Below are positions 1-5,118 of a stretch of 11,401 nucleotides of DNA, piece by piece (the stretch's first letter is position 1; every line of letters starts with the position of its first letter). The notes beneath the pieces are model-generated. The model worked only from the letters and a program-made list of their open reading frames with translations. It was not told where the DNA came from and made no database searches. The position numbers and the translations under genes are program-made. The DNA is taken from the NCBI GenBank assembly GCA_018369015.1, contig JAGZDD010000128.1, positions 1 through 11,401 on the forward strand. The letters run 5' to 3'. Origin of the DNA: Clostridiales bacterium. GTDB lineage: Bacteria; Bacillota; Clostridia; Lachnospirales; Lachnospiraceae.

Positions 1-309
1 GGCGAACAGATTCTGCTTTAATTCCATATCTTCTAAAACACATTCAATGACAAGCTGGGCGCTTTTAACGCCTTCACTGTGCATGTCCTGAGTAAAGCTG
101 ATCTTAGAAACAATATGATCAACATCAGCTTCTGTAACAATACCTTTTTCAACGAGCAGTTTCATATTATTGCGAACCTTGGCTTCAATGTCTACAGGAT
201 AAACATCATAGACAGTAACCTTGGCGCCGTCAAGGCCTGCAAGGATCTGGGCAATGGCACTTCCCATCATTCCTCCGCCGCAAACTAAGAACTTCTTAAT
301 ATCGCTCAT
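1..309 (-). CDS. 3-hydroxyacyl-CoA dehydrogenase-family protein, N-terminal part (cut by window edge)
   Basis: The first 103 residues are present; the rest lies left of position 1. The N-terminus has a Rossmann NAD-binding fold: a short beta strand (KKFLVC), then G11-G-G-M-M-G16-S-A-I-A, the dinucleotide loop of 3-hydroxybutyryl-CoA dehydrogenase relatives, and acidic Asp35 after the second strand, which favours NAD over NADP. The segment IECVLEDMELKQNLFA (residues 88-103) matches the conserved stretch of this family. Members oxidise or reduce 3-hydroxyacyl-CoAs, but relatives act on free hydroxy acids (for example L-gulonate or 3-hydroxy-5-oxohexanoate), so the substrate is open. The start ATG follows AGAAGGAG at good spacing. 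It is the third gene of an operon with the SDR and cupin, 195 bp downstream of the SDR stop. The first loop glycine pattern (GGGMMG rather than GAGTMG) is a mild variant. Confidence 0.85.
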   Translation of the reverse strand, partial: MSDIKKFLVCGGGMMGSAIAQILAGLDGAKVTVYDVYPVDIEAKVRNNMKLLVEKGIVTEADVDHIVSKISFTQDMHSEGVKSAQLVIECVLEDMELKQNLFA

Positions 310-364
310 TTTTTTAATCTCCTTCTATCTGCCAGGTTCCGGCCCCATAGTGTACCCCTCTTTT

Positions 365-396
365 GCCGAAAGTATTTGCCAAGTATACTTTCCGGC
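365..396. other. Intercistronic stem-loop between the SDR and the dehydrogenase gene
   Basis: An 8-bp perfect stem (GAAAGTAT at 368-375 with ATACTTTC at 385-392) is extended by three GC pairs after one bulged C, closing a 9-nt loop. It lies in the 195-bp gap between two genes of the same strand. There is no T run beside it, so it is more likely an mRNA processing or stability element than a terminator. A second inverted pair, CCCGGG at 416-421 and about 443-448, lies in the same gap. The function is inferred. Confidence 0.4.
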
Positions 397-504
397 CTTT
401 AGAGCACACCTGTGACCCGGGGAATCACTTAAGGAAGCCCGGGCCGTAAAATCATCTCCAGTACGGGTTATCCTGCCATAAAGCTTTGTGTGAATAAGCC
501 AAAA

Positions 505-1299
505 TCAGCAGGTCAGATAACCGCCGCTGCAGTCATAGTTGCCGCCAGTCATATATTTGGAAGCTTCGGAAGAAAGGAATAATGCGAAGCCTACAAAATC
601 ATCCGGCTCAGCCAGACGGCCGATCGGTTCACGTTTCAGGAAGTTTTTATAGACTTCAGATTCTGGATCAAACATCCACTCTGTCAGCTCGCTGCGGAAT
701 ACTGTCGGGCAGATCGAGTTTACATTAATGCCATATTTAGCTGTAAGATCACAAGCCATACTGGATACCATAAGGTCAGCGCCGCCCTTAGATGTGCAGT
801 AGCCTGTATATCCGGCCATACCGCGTTTGGAGCGCTGGGAAGTAACAACAACCATCTTGCCGCCCTTGCCCTGGTCAACCATCTGCTGTGCAACATATTT
901 GCATACAATATATACAGACTTGCAGTCAGCGTCCATAATATACTGCCAGTCAGCAACAGACTGCTCAAGAATATTCTGAGGCTTATTGTAGCCATGGCAA
1001 ACAGCAAGAATATTTACTTCACCATATTTTGCTACAGTTGCTTTAATCAAGGCGTCAACCTGTTCTTCCTGGGCAGGGTCTGCTACGTAATAAGCGCAGT
1101 CAATGCCTTCTGCCTTAAATTCATCCTCAAGGGCTTTTAATTTGCCTTCATTACGGCCGGTCATCATAACCTTTGCGCCAGCATAGCCATAAGCCTTTGC
1201 AAGCACTTTTCCGAGGGCGCCTGTAGCGCCTGTCACAAGGGCAACCTTTCCTTCTACGGAAAACATATTATTTACAAACTCTTTACTTACTGGAACCAT
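505..1299 (-). CDS. Short-chain dehydrogenase/reductase (SDR), possible polyphenol-ring reductase
   Basis: This is a 264-residue classical SDR, the normal length. The cofactor loop TGATGALG is at 23-30 and Arg49 in TGRN at the end of the second strand suggests NADP(H). Catalytic Ser154 and the Tyr167-x3-Lys171 pair (YCTSK) are present. Two positions are unusual: the usual NNAG motif reads AVCHG (99-103), and the Asn of the catalytic tetrad appears to be Asp125 (DADCKSVY). Such proteins reduce a ketone or a tautomerised phenol. With the adjacent cupin and hydroxyacyl dehydrogenase, a phloroglucinol-reductase-like role (phloroglucinol to dihydrophloroglucinol with NADPH) is an attractive guess; phloroglucinol reductases are SDRs related to fungal tetrahydroxynaphthalene reductase. 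A plain 3-oxoacyl or sugar-alcohol dehydrogenase cannot be excluded. The ATG follows AAAGGAGG with a 10-nt spacer. It is second in the operon, 82 bp after the cupin stop. Confidence 0.88.
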   Translation of the reverse strand: MVPVSKEFVNNMFSVEGKVALVTGATGALGKVLAKAYGYAGAKVMMTGRNEGKLKALEDEFKAEGIDCAYYVADPAQEEQVDALIKATVAKYGEVNILAVCHGYNKPQNILEQSVADWQYIMDADCKSVYIVCKYVAQQMVDQGKGGKMVVVTSQRSKRGMAGYTGYCTSKGGADLMVSSMACDLTAKYGINVNSICPTVFRSELTEWMFDPESEVYKNFLKREPIGRLAEPDDFVGFALFLSSEASKYMTGGNYDCSGGYLTC

Positions 1300-1323
1300 T
1301 TCAGTAAATCCTCCTTTAATAGT

Positions 1324-1346
1324 GATACCGCCTTTGCCGGCGTATC
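1324..1346. other. Short stem-loop between cupin and SDR genes
   Basis: GATACCGCC pairs with GGCGTATC (one bulged base) around a short loop, in the 82-bp gap between the cupin stop and the SDR start, just upstream of the SDR ribosome binding site on the minus strand. No T tract follows. It may tune processing or translation of the downstream cistrons. Confidence 0.35.
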
Positions 1347-1381
1347 TTCTTTTTTATAGGTAAACTGTCCTACTCTTCCAA

Positions 1382-1729
1382 TCAGTCTGGATAGTTGATG
1401 ATAACTAACATTCTTGCAGGTAATTTACTCTTATTTTCAAGATAACGGCCTTCGTTTGGAGGGAAGGAAATGGACTCATCTTTATGGATCACATATTCTT
1501 TTCCGTCTTTGTCTGTTACTGTCATTTCACCTTCAAGAACATAATATACTTTTTCCAATGGGTTATCTTCATAAGCATATTCAGCTCCGCCGCCTGGTAA
1601 GAACTCACTCATACCGATCCAGAATTTGGAAGCGCCTGTTTCATCTTTGCCATGATAACGCATGCATGTGCAGCCATGATGTCCTGCTGCTTCATAAGTT
1701 GATAAATCTGCAAGTGTTCTTTTAACCAT
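1382..1729 (-). CDS. Small single-domain cupin protein with atypical metal-site residues
   Basis: This 115-residue protein is one cupin beta-barrel. Motif 1 is recognisable as PGGGAEYAYEDNPLEKVYYV followed by LEGEMTV (about 45-71), and motif 2 as SISFPPNEGRYLEN (86-99). In metal cupins motif 1 carries HxH and motif 2 a His; here those positions appear to be Tyr51/Tyr53 and Tyr96, and only Glu59 remains. The N-terminus instead holds a dense set of possible ligands, H17-H-G-C20-T-C22-M-R-Y-H26. Either the metal site is rearranged or the protein works without metal. Small cupins act as isomerases, hydrolases or ring-opening enzymes; in this operon a role on the product of the SDR (for example hydrolysis of a cyclic 1,3-dione) is possible but unproven. 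It is the first gene of the operon, with ribosome binding site AAGGGG. The promoter lies about 170 bp upstream. Confidence 0.82.
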   Translation of the reverse strand: MVKRTLADLSTYEAAGHHGCTCMRYHGKDETGASKFWIGMSEFLPGGGAEYAYEDNPLEKVYYVLEGEMTVTDKDGKEYVIHKDESISFPPNEGRYLENKSKLPARMLVIINYPD

Positions 1730-1841
1730 TTGAATGACCCCTTTTCTTAACTTTTTATAATTTGTTTATAGTTTTAATGCTTATTTTACAAACACTAACA
1801 ACATGCACAAAAAACCATGTTATTTTTTGTTTATAAAAAGC

Positions 1842-1884
1842 ACAACTTACAGTTGTAGATTTTGTGATAAAATTAACATCTACA
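1842..1884. promoter_or_regulatory. Overlapping inverted repeats in the cupin operon leader
   Basis: ACAAC (1842-1846) and GTTGT (1852-1856) form one inverted repeat; TGTAGAT (1854-1860) and ATCTACA (1878-1884) form a second that shares three bases with it, so the two stems are mutually exclusive. They lie between the predicted transcription start (about 1892) and the cupin start. On the minus strand the first stem is followed by GCTTTTT, like a weak attenuator. They could be a repressor operator or a leader RNA switch. No regulator can be assigned from sequence alone. Confidence 0.35.
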
Positions 1885-1898
1885 TTTACCGTGTTTTT

Positions 1899-1927
1899 AT
1901 TATATAACACAAGCAAGATTTATGCAA
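1899..1927 (-). promoter_or_regulatory. Predicted sigma-A promoter of the cupin-SDR-dehydrogenase operon
   Basis: On the minus strand a perfect -10 TATAAT (plus-strand 1899-1904) is preceded after 17 bp by TTGCAT (1922-1927), a weak -35. Transcription would start near 1892, leaving a leader of about 160 nt. A weak -35 with an activator-like repeat just upstream (1940-1964) fits an activated promoter. Confidence 0.6.
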
Positions 1928-1939
1928 TAATTACAAAGA

Positions 1940-1964
1940 AGTTACGTAGTTACTTTTTAGTTAC
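1940..1964 (-). promoter_or_regulatory. Triple AGTTAC/GTAACT repeat upstream of the cupin operon promoter
   Basis: AGTTAC occurs three times on the plus strand (1940-1945, 1948-1953, 1959-1964), reading GTAACT toward the cupin operon. The middle part contains AAAAAGTAACTA on the minus strand (1947-1958), which recurs exactly at 7025-7036 before the MFS transporter promoter, in the same orientation relative to transcription. It is a candidate activator or repressor site. The neighbouring HxlR-type regulator is a plausible but unproven ligand. Confidence 0.5.
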
Positions 1965-1997
1965 CCATTTTTTCCGGCCAGATCGCTCCTCAAAAAT

Positions 1998-2194
1998 AAA
2001 AAAAAGCGTTCCCGGCTGGCGGGGTTATTGGTAACAGTTCAGCCAAGTCTGCGCACTTGCTGCGCAGACCGCCAGAAAGTGAAACAGGAGTGCAAAAATC
2101 CCATCGCCGCAGACGATTTTTAATGGATTTTTGCATGTAACAGTTCAGCATAGCTGAACTGTTACAACTGTTGTAAAAAAGTTCCCGGTTATTG
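1998..2194. repeat. Composite intergenic hairpin block of the TAACAGTTCAG family, flanked by direct repeats
   Basis: The block holds several stems: GTCTGCGCA with TGCGCAGAC (about 2048-2070, perfect 9 bp), TGCAAAAATCC (2091-2101) with GGATTTTTGCA (2125-2135), and GTAACAGTTCAGC (2137-2149) with its exact complement (2153-2165). TAACAGTTCAG also occurs at 2032-2042. The block is flanked by near-identical sequences, AAAAAAG-cg-TTCCCGG with GTTATTG (about 2000-2030) and AAAAAAGTTCCCGG with TTATTG (2175-2194), suggesting insertion or duplication. No gene is seen. It lies between the divergent cupin operon and HxlR gene. Confidence 0.7.
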
Positions 2195-2223
2195 TTTACT
2201 CGCCCCAAAATTTATTATATAAT
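2195..2223 (+). promoter_or_regulatory. Predicted promoter for the HxlR-type regulator
   Basis: TTTACT (2195-2200), a 17-bp spacer and a perfect TATAAT (2218-2223) on the plus strand point toward the regulator at 2528. If used, the transcript has a leader of about 300 nt that carries repeat block A. A nearer promoter, such as CATAAT near 2498, is possible but has no convincing -35. Confidence 0.45.
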
Positions 2224-2239
2224 GTAATAAAGTTTCTTG

Positions 2240-2430
2240 CCGCGCTGTAGGCGGTTTAACTACGCATGAAAACCAGGATTGCTCCGTGCTTTGCGGTCTA
2301 CGCTGCCGCTCCGGTCGGTGCTTAACAAGCGGTCTCCGCTTCGGTCGTTGCCAGACGCGTGGTCTACACTCCGTGCCGGTGTTGCTAAGCGCCACTGGCG
2401 CTTAGCAACCCGCACTCATACCACCTTGCC
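2240..2430 (-). repeat. Dispersed GC-rich repeat, block A (inverted orientation)
   Basis: Read on the minus strand this has the same order of words as blocks B and C: the GTTGCTAAGCGCC hairpin (perfect 13-bp arms at 2381-2393 and 2397-2409 with loop ACT), then GGAGTGTAGAC (2362-2372), then CGACCGAAGCGGAGACCGC and similar degenerate modules down to about 2265. It does not encode a credible protein; the open frames across it are repeat-derived. It lies in the presumed leader of the HxlR-type gene. Confidence 0.75.
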
Positions 2431-2527
2431 CGTCCGATGTCTATGAGTCATTGTGTGCAAGCACACCCTGCCTCATAGCCGCCGTCCGGGGCTTTCATAA
2501 TAAACTAGTTTTTCGGAGGTCAGGTCA

Positions 2528-2992
2528 ATGGATTATATCAACCCTTATTTATATGGTATGCGCTGCATTTCAGGCAAATGGAAAACCACCATTCTTCATC
2601 ATATTTACACTTATGGCAGTATACGTTTTAATGAAACAAAAAAAACACTTCCCATCAGTGAAAAAGTGCTTAGCCAGCAGCTCAAAGAACTGGAGCGCGA
2701 CGGACTTGTCCGCCGGATCCAGTATCAGGTCATGCCTTTAAAGGTTGAATATGTCCTTACCCCCATTGCAGAGGAGCTTATACCGGCCTTAGATCAAATT
2801 TACATATGGAGTATCAAACGAATGCATGAACGGGGTGTTCCCATTGACCCCGACGCCTTTGTCGTCCACCAGGACGAGCGCTACATCCGGGAGCTTGGCG
2901 ATATTATGGAGGCTAATGGCTTCCTCCAGGGAGATCTTTCCGAAGCAAAGGCAAAAGCACAGGAAGCAAAAAATAAAAGACAGGAGAAATGA
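2528..2992 (+). CDS. HxlR-family winged-helix transcriptional regulator
   Basis: The 154-residue protein has the HxlR DNA-binding domain at about 9-100: the SGKWKTTILHHI segment (15-26), RFNE (33-36), the recognition region ISEKVLSQQLKELERDGLV (43-61) and the wing RRIQYQVMPLKVEYVLT (62-78). A charged C-terminal tail, rich in Ala, Lys and Glu, extends beyond the usual 105-120 residues. The only cysteine is Cys13, close to the SGKW motif but not at the usual redox-Cys position of YodB or HypR. HxlR proteins often sense quinones, aldehydes or phenolic stress and act on a divergent gene. Here it is divergent from the cupin operon, so control of that operon is the first guess. The ATG follows GGAGGT with 7-8 nt spacing. 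Confidence 0.87.
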   Translation: MDYINPYLYGMRCISGKWKTTILHHIYTYGSIRFNETKKTLPISEKVLSQQLKELERDGLVRRIQYQVMPLKVEYVLTPIAEELIPALDQIYIWSIKRMHERGVPIDPDAFVVHQDERYIRELGDIMEANGFLQGDLSEAKAKAQEAKNKRQEK

Positions 2993-3037
2993 TAGAGGTG
3001 GGGAACAAAAGCTATGCTTTTGTTCCCCACCTCTATC
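2991..3037. terminator. Very strong stem-loop overlapping the HxlR stop codon
   Basis: A perfect 22-bp stem (2991-3012 with 3016-3037) closes on a TAT loop; the left arm begins inside the TGA stop codon of the regulator. It separates the convergent HxlR and sdaAA genes. It lacks a clear T tract on either side, so it may act as a bidirectional terminator or as a 3'-end stabiliser. Confidence 0.65.
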
Positions 3038-3081
3038 TGTGACGCATTTAAAAATTGATTCCAACAATTTACCAATATATC

Positions 3082-3957
3082 CTAACCAAAAATCTCATCC
3101 TTGATACGCCGCCCTGTCAAGGAAGCTGCTATACCGCCCTCCGCAGTTTCCTTCAATGAGGCAGGCAGCGCCTTGCCCACTTTATACATTGCTTCAATCA
3201 CCTCATCGACAGGTATGAGACACGGGGCGCCGCTTAGGGCCACATCCGCACTGGTCAGCGCATTTACCGTCTGAGAAGCGTTTCTCATGGCACAGGGAAG
3301 CTGCACAAGTCCGGCCACAGGATCACACACAAGCCCCATCACATTCATCAGGGCAAAGCTGCATGCATTAGCGCACATCTCATTTGTTCCACCGCACATA
3401 TGGACAGCCGCTGCCGCCGCCATTGCGGCCGCCACGCCGCACTCTGCCTGGCAGCCGCCCTCTGCTCCGGCCACAGTGGCATTTTTCATCACAACAGCGC
3501 CGATTCCAGACGCTGTAAGCATCCCCTGAAGCACGATTTCCTCACAAAGCTTATACCGTTCCTGCACAGAAATAAGCACCGCAGGAAGTATTCCACAGGA
3601 GCCAGCCGTAGGCGCCGCACATATTTTTCCCATGGCCGCGTTGATTTCACAGCAGGACAACGCCAAAGCCATGGCCCGGTTGATAAAGCTCCCGCAGATC
3701 CCCTCTTTCTCCACGGTATAGCGGTTCTGGGTAAAAGCGCTCCCCCGGATCAGGTTGCCGACAGTATCATAAGGCCGCTCTAGCGCCTTATAAGCGGATT
3801 TTTCCATAACCTCAAATCTCTTTTTTAGCTCTTCATAAACGGCCTCCCTGGGCTTTCCAAAAAATTCGACCTCATTTTCCAGAACAATTTCCCATATTCC
3901 GGTATTATTTTCATCAGCAAGTTTACATAACTCTCCTACTGTATTATAGCTGTACAT
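3082..3957 (-). CDS. sdaAA: L-serine dehydratase, iron-sulfur-dependent, alpha subunit
   Basis: The catalytic subunit of the two-chain [4Fe-4S] L-serine dehydratase turns L-serine into pyruvate and ammonia in the cytoplasm. The 291-residue length is normal. The substrate loop PTAGSCGILPAV is at 116-127. Three cluster cysteines with the family spacing Cys-x41-Cys-x10-Cys are Cys169, Cys211 (in CDPVAG) and Cys222 (in QLPC). The chosen start is the ATG at 3957 (MYSYNTVG) because GGAGG lies 5 nt before it; the in-frame codon at 3978 would place that site inside the gene. The partner sdaAB lies upstream on the same strand, so the two form an operon read beta then alpha, with an unusually long 127-bp gap. 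It ends with TAG beside the strong hairpin at 2991-3037. Confidence 0.95.
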   Translation of the reverse strand: MYSYNTVGELCKLADENNTGIWEIVLENEVEFFGKPREAVYEELKKRFEVMEKSAYKALERPYDTVGNLIRGSAFTQNRYTVEKEGICGSFINRAMALALSCCEINAAMGKICAAPTAGSCGILPAVLISVQERYKLCEEIVLQGMLTASGIGAVVMKNATVAGAEGGCQAECGVAAAMAAAAAVHMCGGTNEMCANACSFALMNVMGLVCDPVAGLVQLPCAMRNASQTVNALTSADVALSGAPCLIPVDEVIEAMYKVGKALPASLKETAEGGIAASLTGRRIKDEIFG

Positions 3958-4084
3958 GCTTACCTCCATATTCCGCACTTTTTAGACTGCTCACGCCCAT
4001 GGCCGCAGTAAACCTTCTTGCCGCGCCGGGCGCGGCCCTACCACAGAAGAAAGCCGGATTGCCCGTAACTGCGCGCCCGGGATT
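3958..4084. other. sdaAB-sdaAA spacer with GC-rich hairpin
   Basis: The 127-bp spacer is more GC-rich than the flanking genes. GCCGCGC (4020-4026) pairs with GCGCGGC (4030-4036) around a 3-nt loop. No T run follows on either strand, so read-through into sdaAA is expected; the hairpin may set the ratio of the two subunits. This is inferred. Confidence 0.4.
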
Positions 4085-4753
4085 TTACCGCGCCGCTTCT
4101 ACCGCCCGGACCGTAAGCACATCCCTGATCCTACGGATTTTTTCCACAATTTCCGGACAAACCTCATCGTCTGTTTCAATCATACAGAAAGCCACATCGC
4201 CTCTGGACCTGCGCGTCAGCTTCATCACTGCAATATTCACATCTGCCTCTGACAAAATCCCGGAAATCTGGCTGATCACGCCTTTGTGGTCATAATGGCT
4301 GATAAGCAGCGTCGCCGCCTGAGCCTGGAACTGGGTTTCAAATTCATTAATCCTGCAAATAACGATCTGCCCGCCGCCGATGGATGAGCCGATAATCTTA
4401 AATACACTTCCGTCACAACATTCAAAGGTTATCAAAACGGAATTTTCGTGGACATTTTCCAACTCAGCCTCATAAAAAGAATACGTAAGTTTGCGTTCCC
4501 CGGCAATTTTAAAGGCTTCGGGAAGTCGCTCATCATCCTCCCTGATTCCCAAGACACCCGCAAGAAGGGCGCAGTCCGTACCATGCCCTTTATAGGTATG
4601 GGCAAATGAACCGTGAAGCCCAAAGGACACCTTTGAAAATTCTTTTCCGACAATAAGGGCGCAAATGCGGGCCAGCCGCGCCGCCCCCGCTGTATGGGAG
4701 CTCGACGGGCCAATCATCACAGGGCCGAGTACATCAAATATACTTATATCCAT
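4085..4753 (-). CDS. sdaAB: L-serine dehydratase, iron-sulfur-dependent, beta subunit
   Basis: This 222-residue protein is the beta chain of the two-subunit L-serine dehydratase. The N-terminal domain has the family motif IGPSSSHTAGAARLAR (14-29) and GHGTD at 56-60. The C-terminal part from about 148 (ATLLISHYDHKGVISQISGI) is an ACT domain, likely for serine sensing or subunit contact. It pairs with sdaAA to deaminate serine to pyruvate, a fermentative and detoxifying step in clostridia. The ATG follows GGAGG with a 7-nt spacer. No clear promoter is seen between the start and repeat block B; it may lie within or beyond that repeat. A terminator at 5044-5073 separates it from the upstream secreted-protein gene. 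Confidence 0.94.
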   Translation of the reverse strand: MDISIFDVLGPVMIGPSSSHTAGAARLARICALIVGKEFSKVSFGLHGSFAHTYKGHGTDCALLAGVLGIREDDERLPEAFKIAGERKLTYSFYEAELENVHENSVLITFECCDGSVFKIIGSSIGGGQIVICRINEFETQFQAQAATLLISHYDHKGVISQISGILSEADVNIAVMKLTRRSRGDVAFCMIETDDEVCPEIVEKIRRIRDVLTVRAVEAAR

Positions 4754-4796
4754 AATAATCCTCCAGGTTTGCTATGAAAGCTATCAAGCTGTCCGT

Positions 4797-5040
4797 TGCC
4801 CTGCAAATGGTGCTGCGTGCCGGTGTTGCTAAGCGCCAGTGTTGCTGCATGCCAGTGTTGCTAAGCGCCGGTGTTGCTGCGTGCCAGTGGCACGCGTCCA
4901 GCAACGACCGAAGTGGAACGTAGACCGCTTGTTAAGCAACGACCGGAACGGAGTGTAGACTACACGTCTGGCACGGACCGCGGCAAAGCGAAGACCCGCT
5001 CGTGCAAGCACGGCGGCCGCTTGCAGGGCTTATCGCACAT
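4797..5040 (+). repeat. Dispersed GC-rich repeat, block B (longest copy, internally tandem)
   Basis: The left half is a 32-bp tandem repeat (4813-4844, 4845-4876, partial from 4877), each unit containing GTTGCTAAGCGCC (4825-4837 and 4857-4869). The right half consists of about three degenerate 35-36-bp modules (from about 4900), of the form GCAACGACCG-n-GTAGAC, including GGAGTGTAGAC at 4950-4960. It ends in CGTGCAAGCACG and TATCGCACA (from 5031), directly beside the terminator of the secreted-protein gene. With the terminator it accounts for the 365-bp gap between sdaAB and that gene. There is no believable protein. Confidence 0.8.
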
Positions 5041-5073
5041 AAAAGCCAGACTGGGCAGATCCGCAGTCTGGCT
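5041..5073 (-). terminator. Intrinsic terminator of the secreted-protein gene
   Basis: AGCCAGACTG (5044-5053) and CAGTCTGGCT (5064-5073) form a perfect 10-bp stem with a 10-nt loop. On the minus strand it is followed by TTTT. It lies 45 bp after the stop of the gene that ends at 5119. Confidence 0.75.
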
Positions 5074-5118
5074 CCTTTTACTATTTTAAGAAACATATCT
5101 GTCCGGCAGACAAAACGA

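Noticed and set aside
720..1007. 95-codon minus-strand frame with a hydrophobic start inside the SDR gene
   Set aside because: Out-of-frame shadow of the SDR; no ribosome binding site.
2189..2395. Minus-strand open frame rich in Arg and Pro
   Set aside because: It lies within repeat block A, has no ribosome binding site, and similar frames appear in blocks B and C, so it is repeat-derived.
3400..3783. 127-codon plus-strand frame opposite sdaAA
   Set aside because: Antisense shadow of a clear sdaAA gene, with His/Arg-rich composition and no start context.
4884..4900. Sigma-54 promoter (TGGCAC...TTGC) because rpoN is present
   Set aside because: TGGCAC words occur only inside repeats or genes and none has a TTGC at the required spacing; no sigma-54 promoter was found in the window.
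4797..5040. CRISPR array or integron attachment site in block B
   Set aside because: The units are tandem and degenerate without unique spacers, and no integrase is present.
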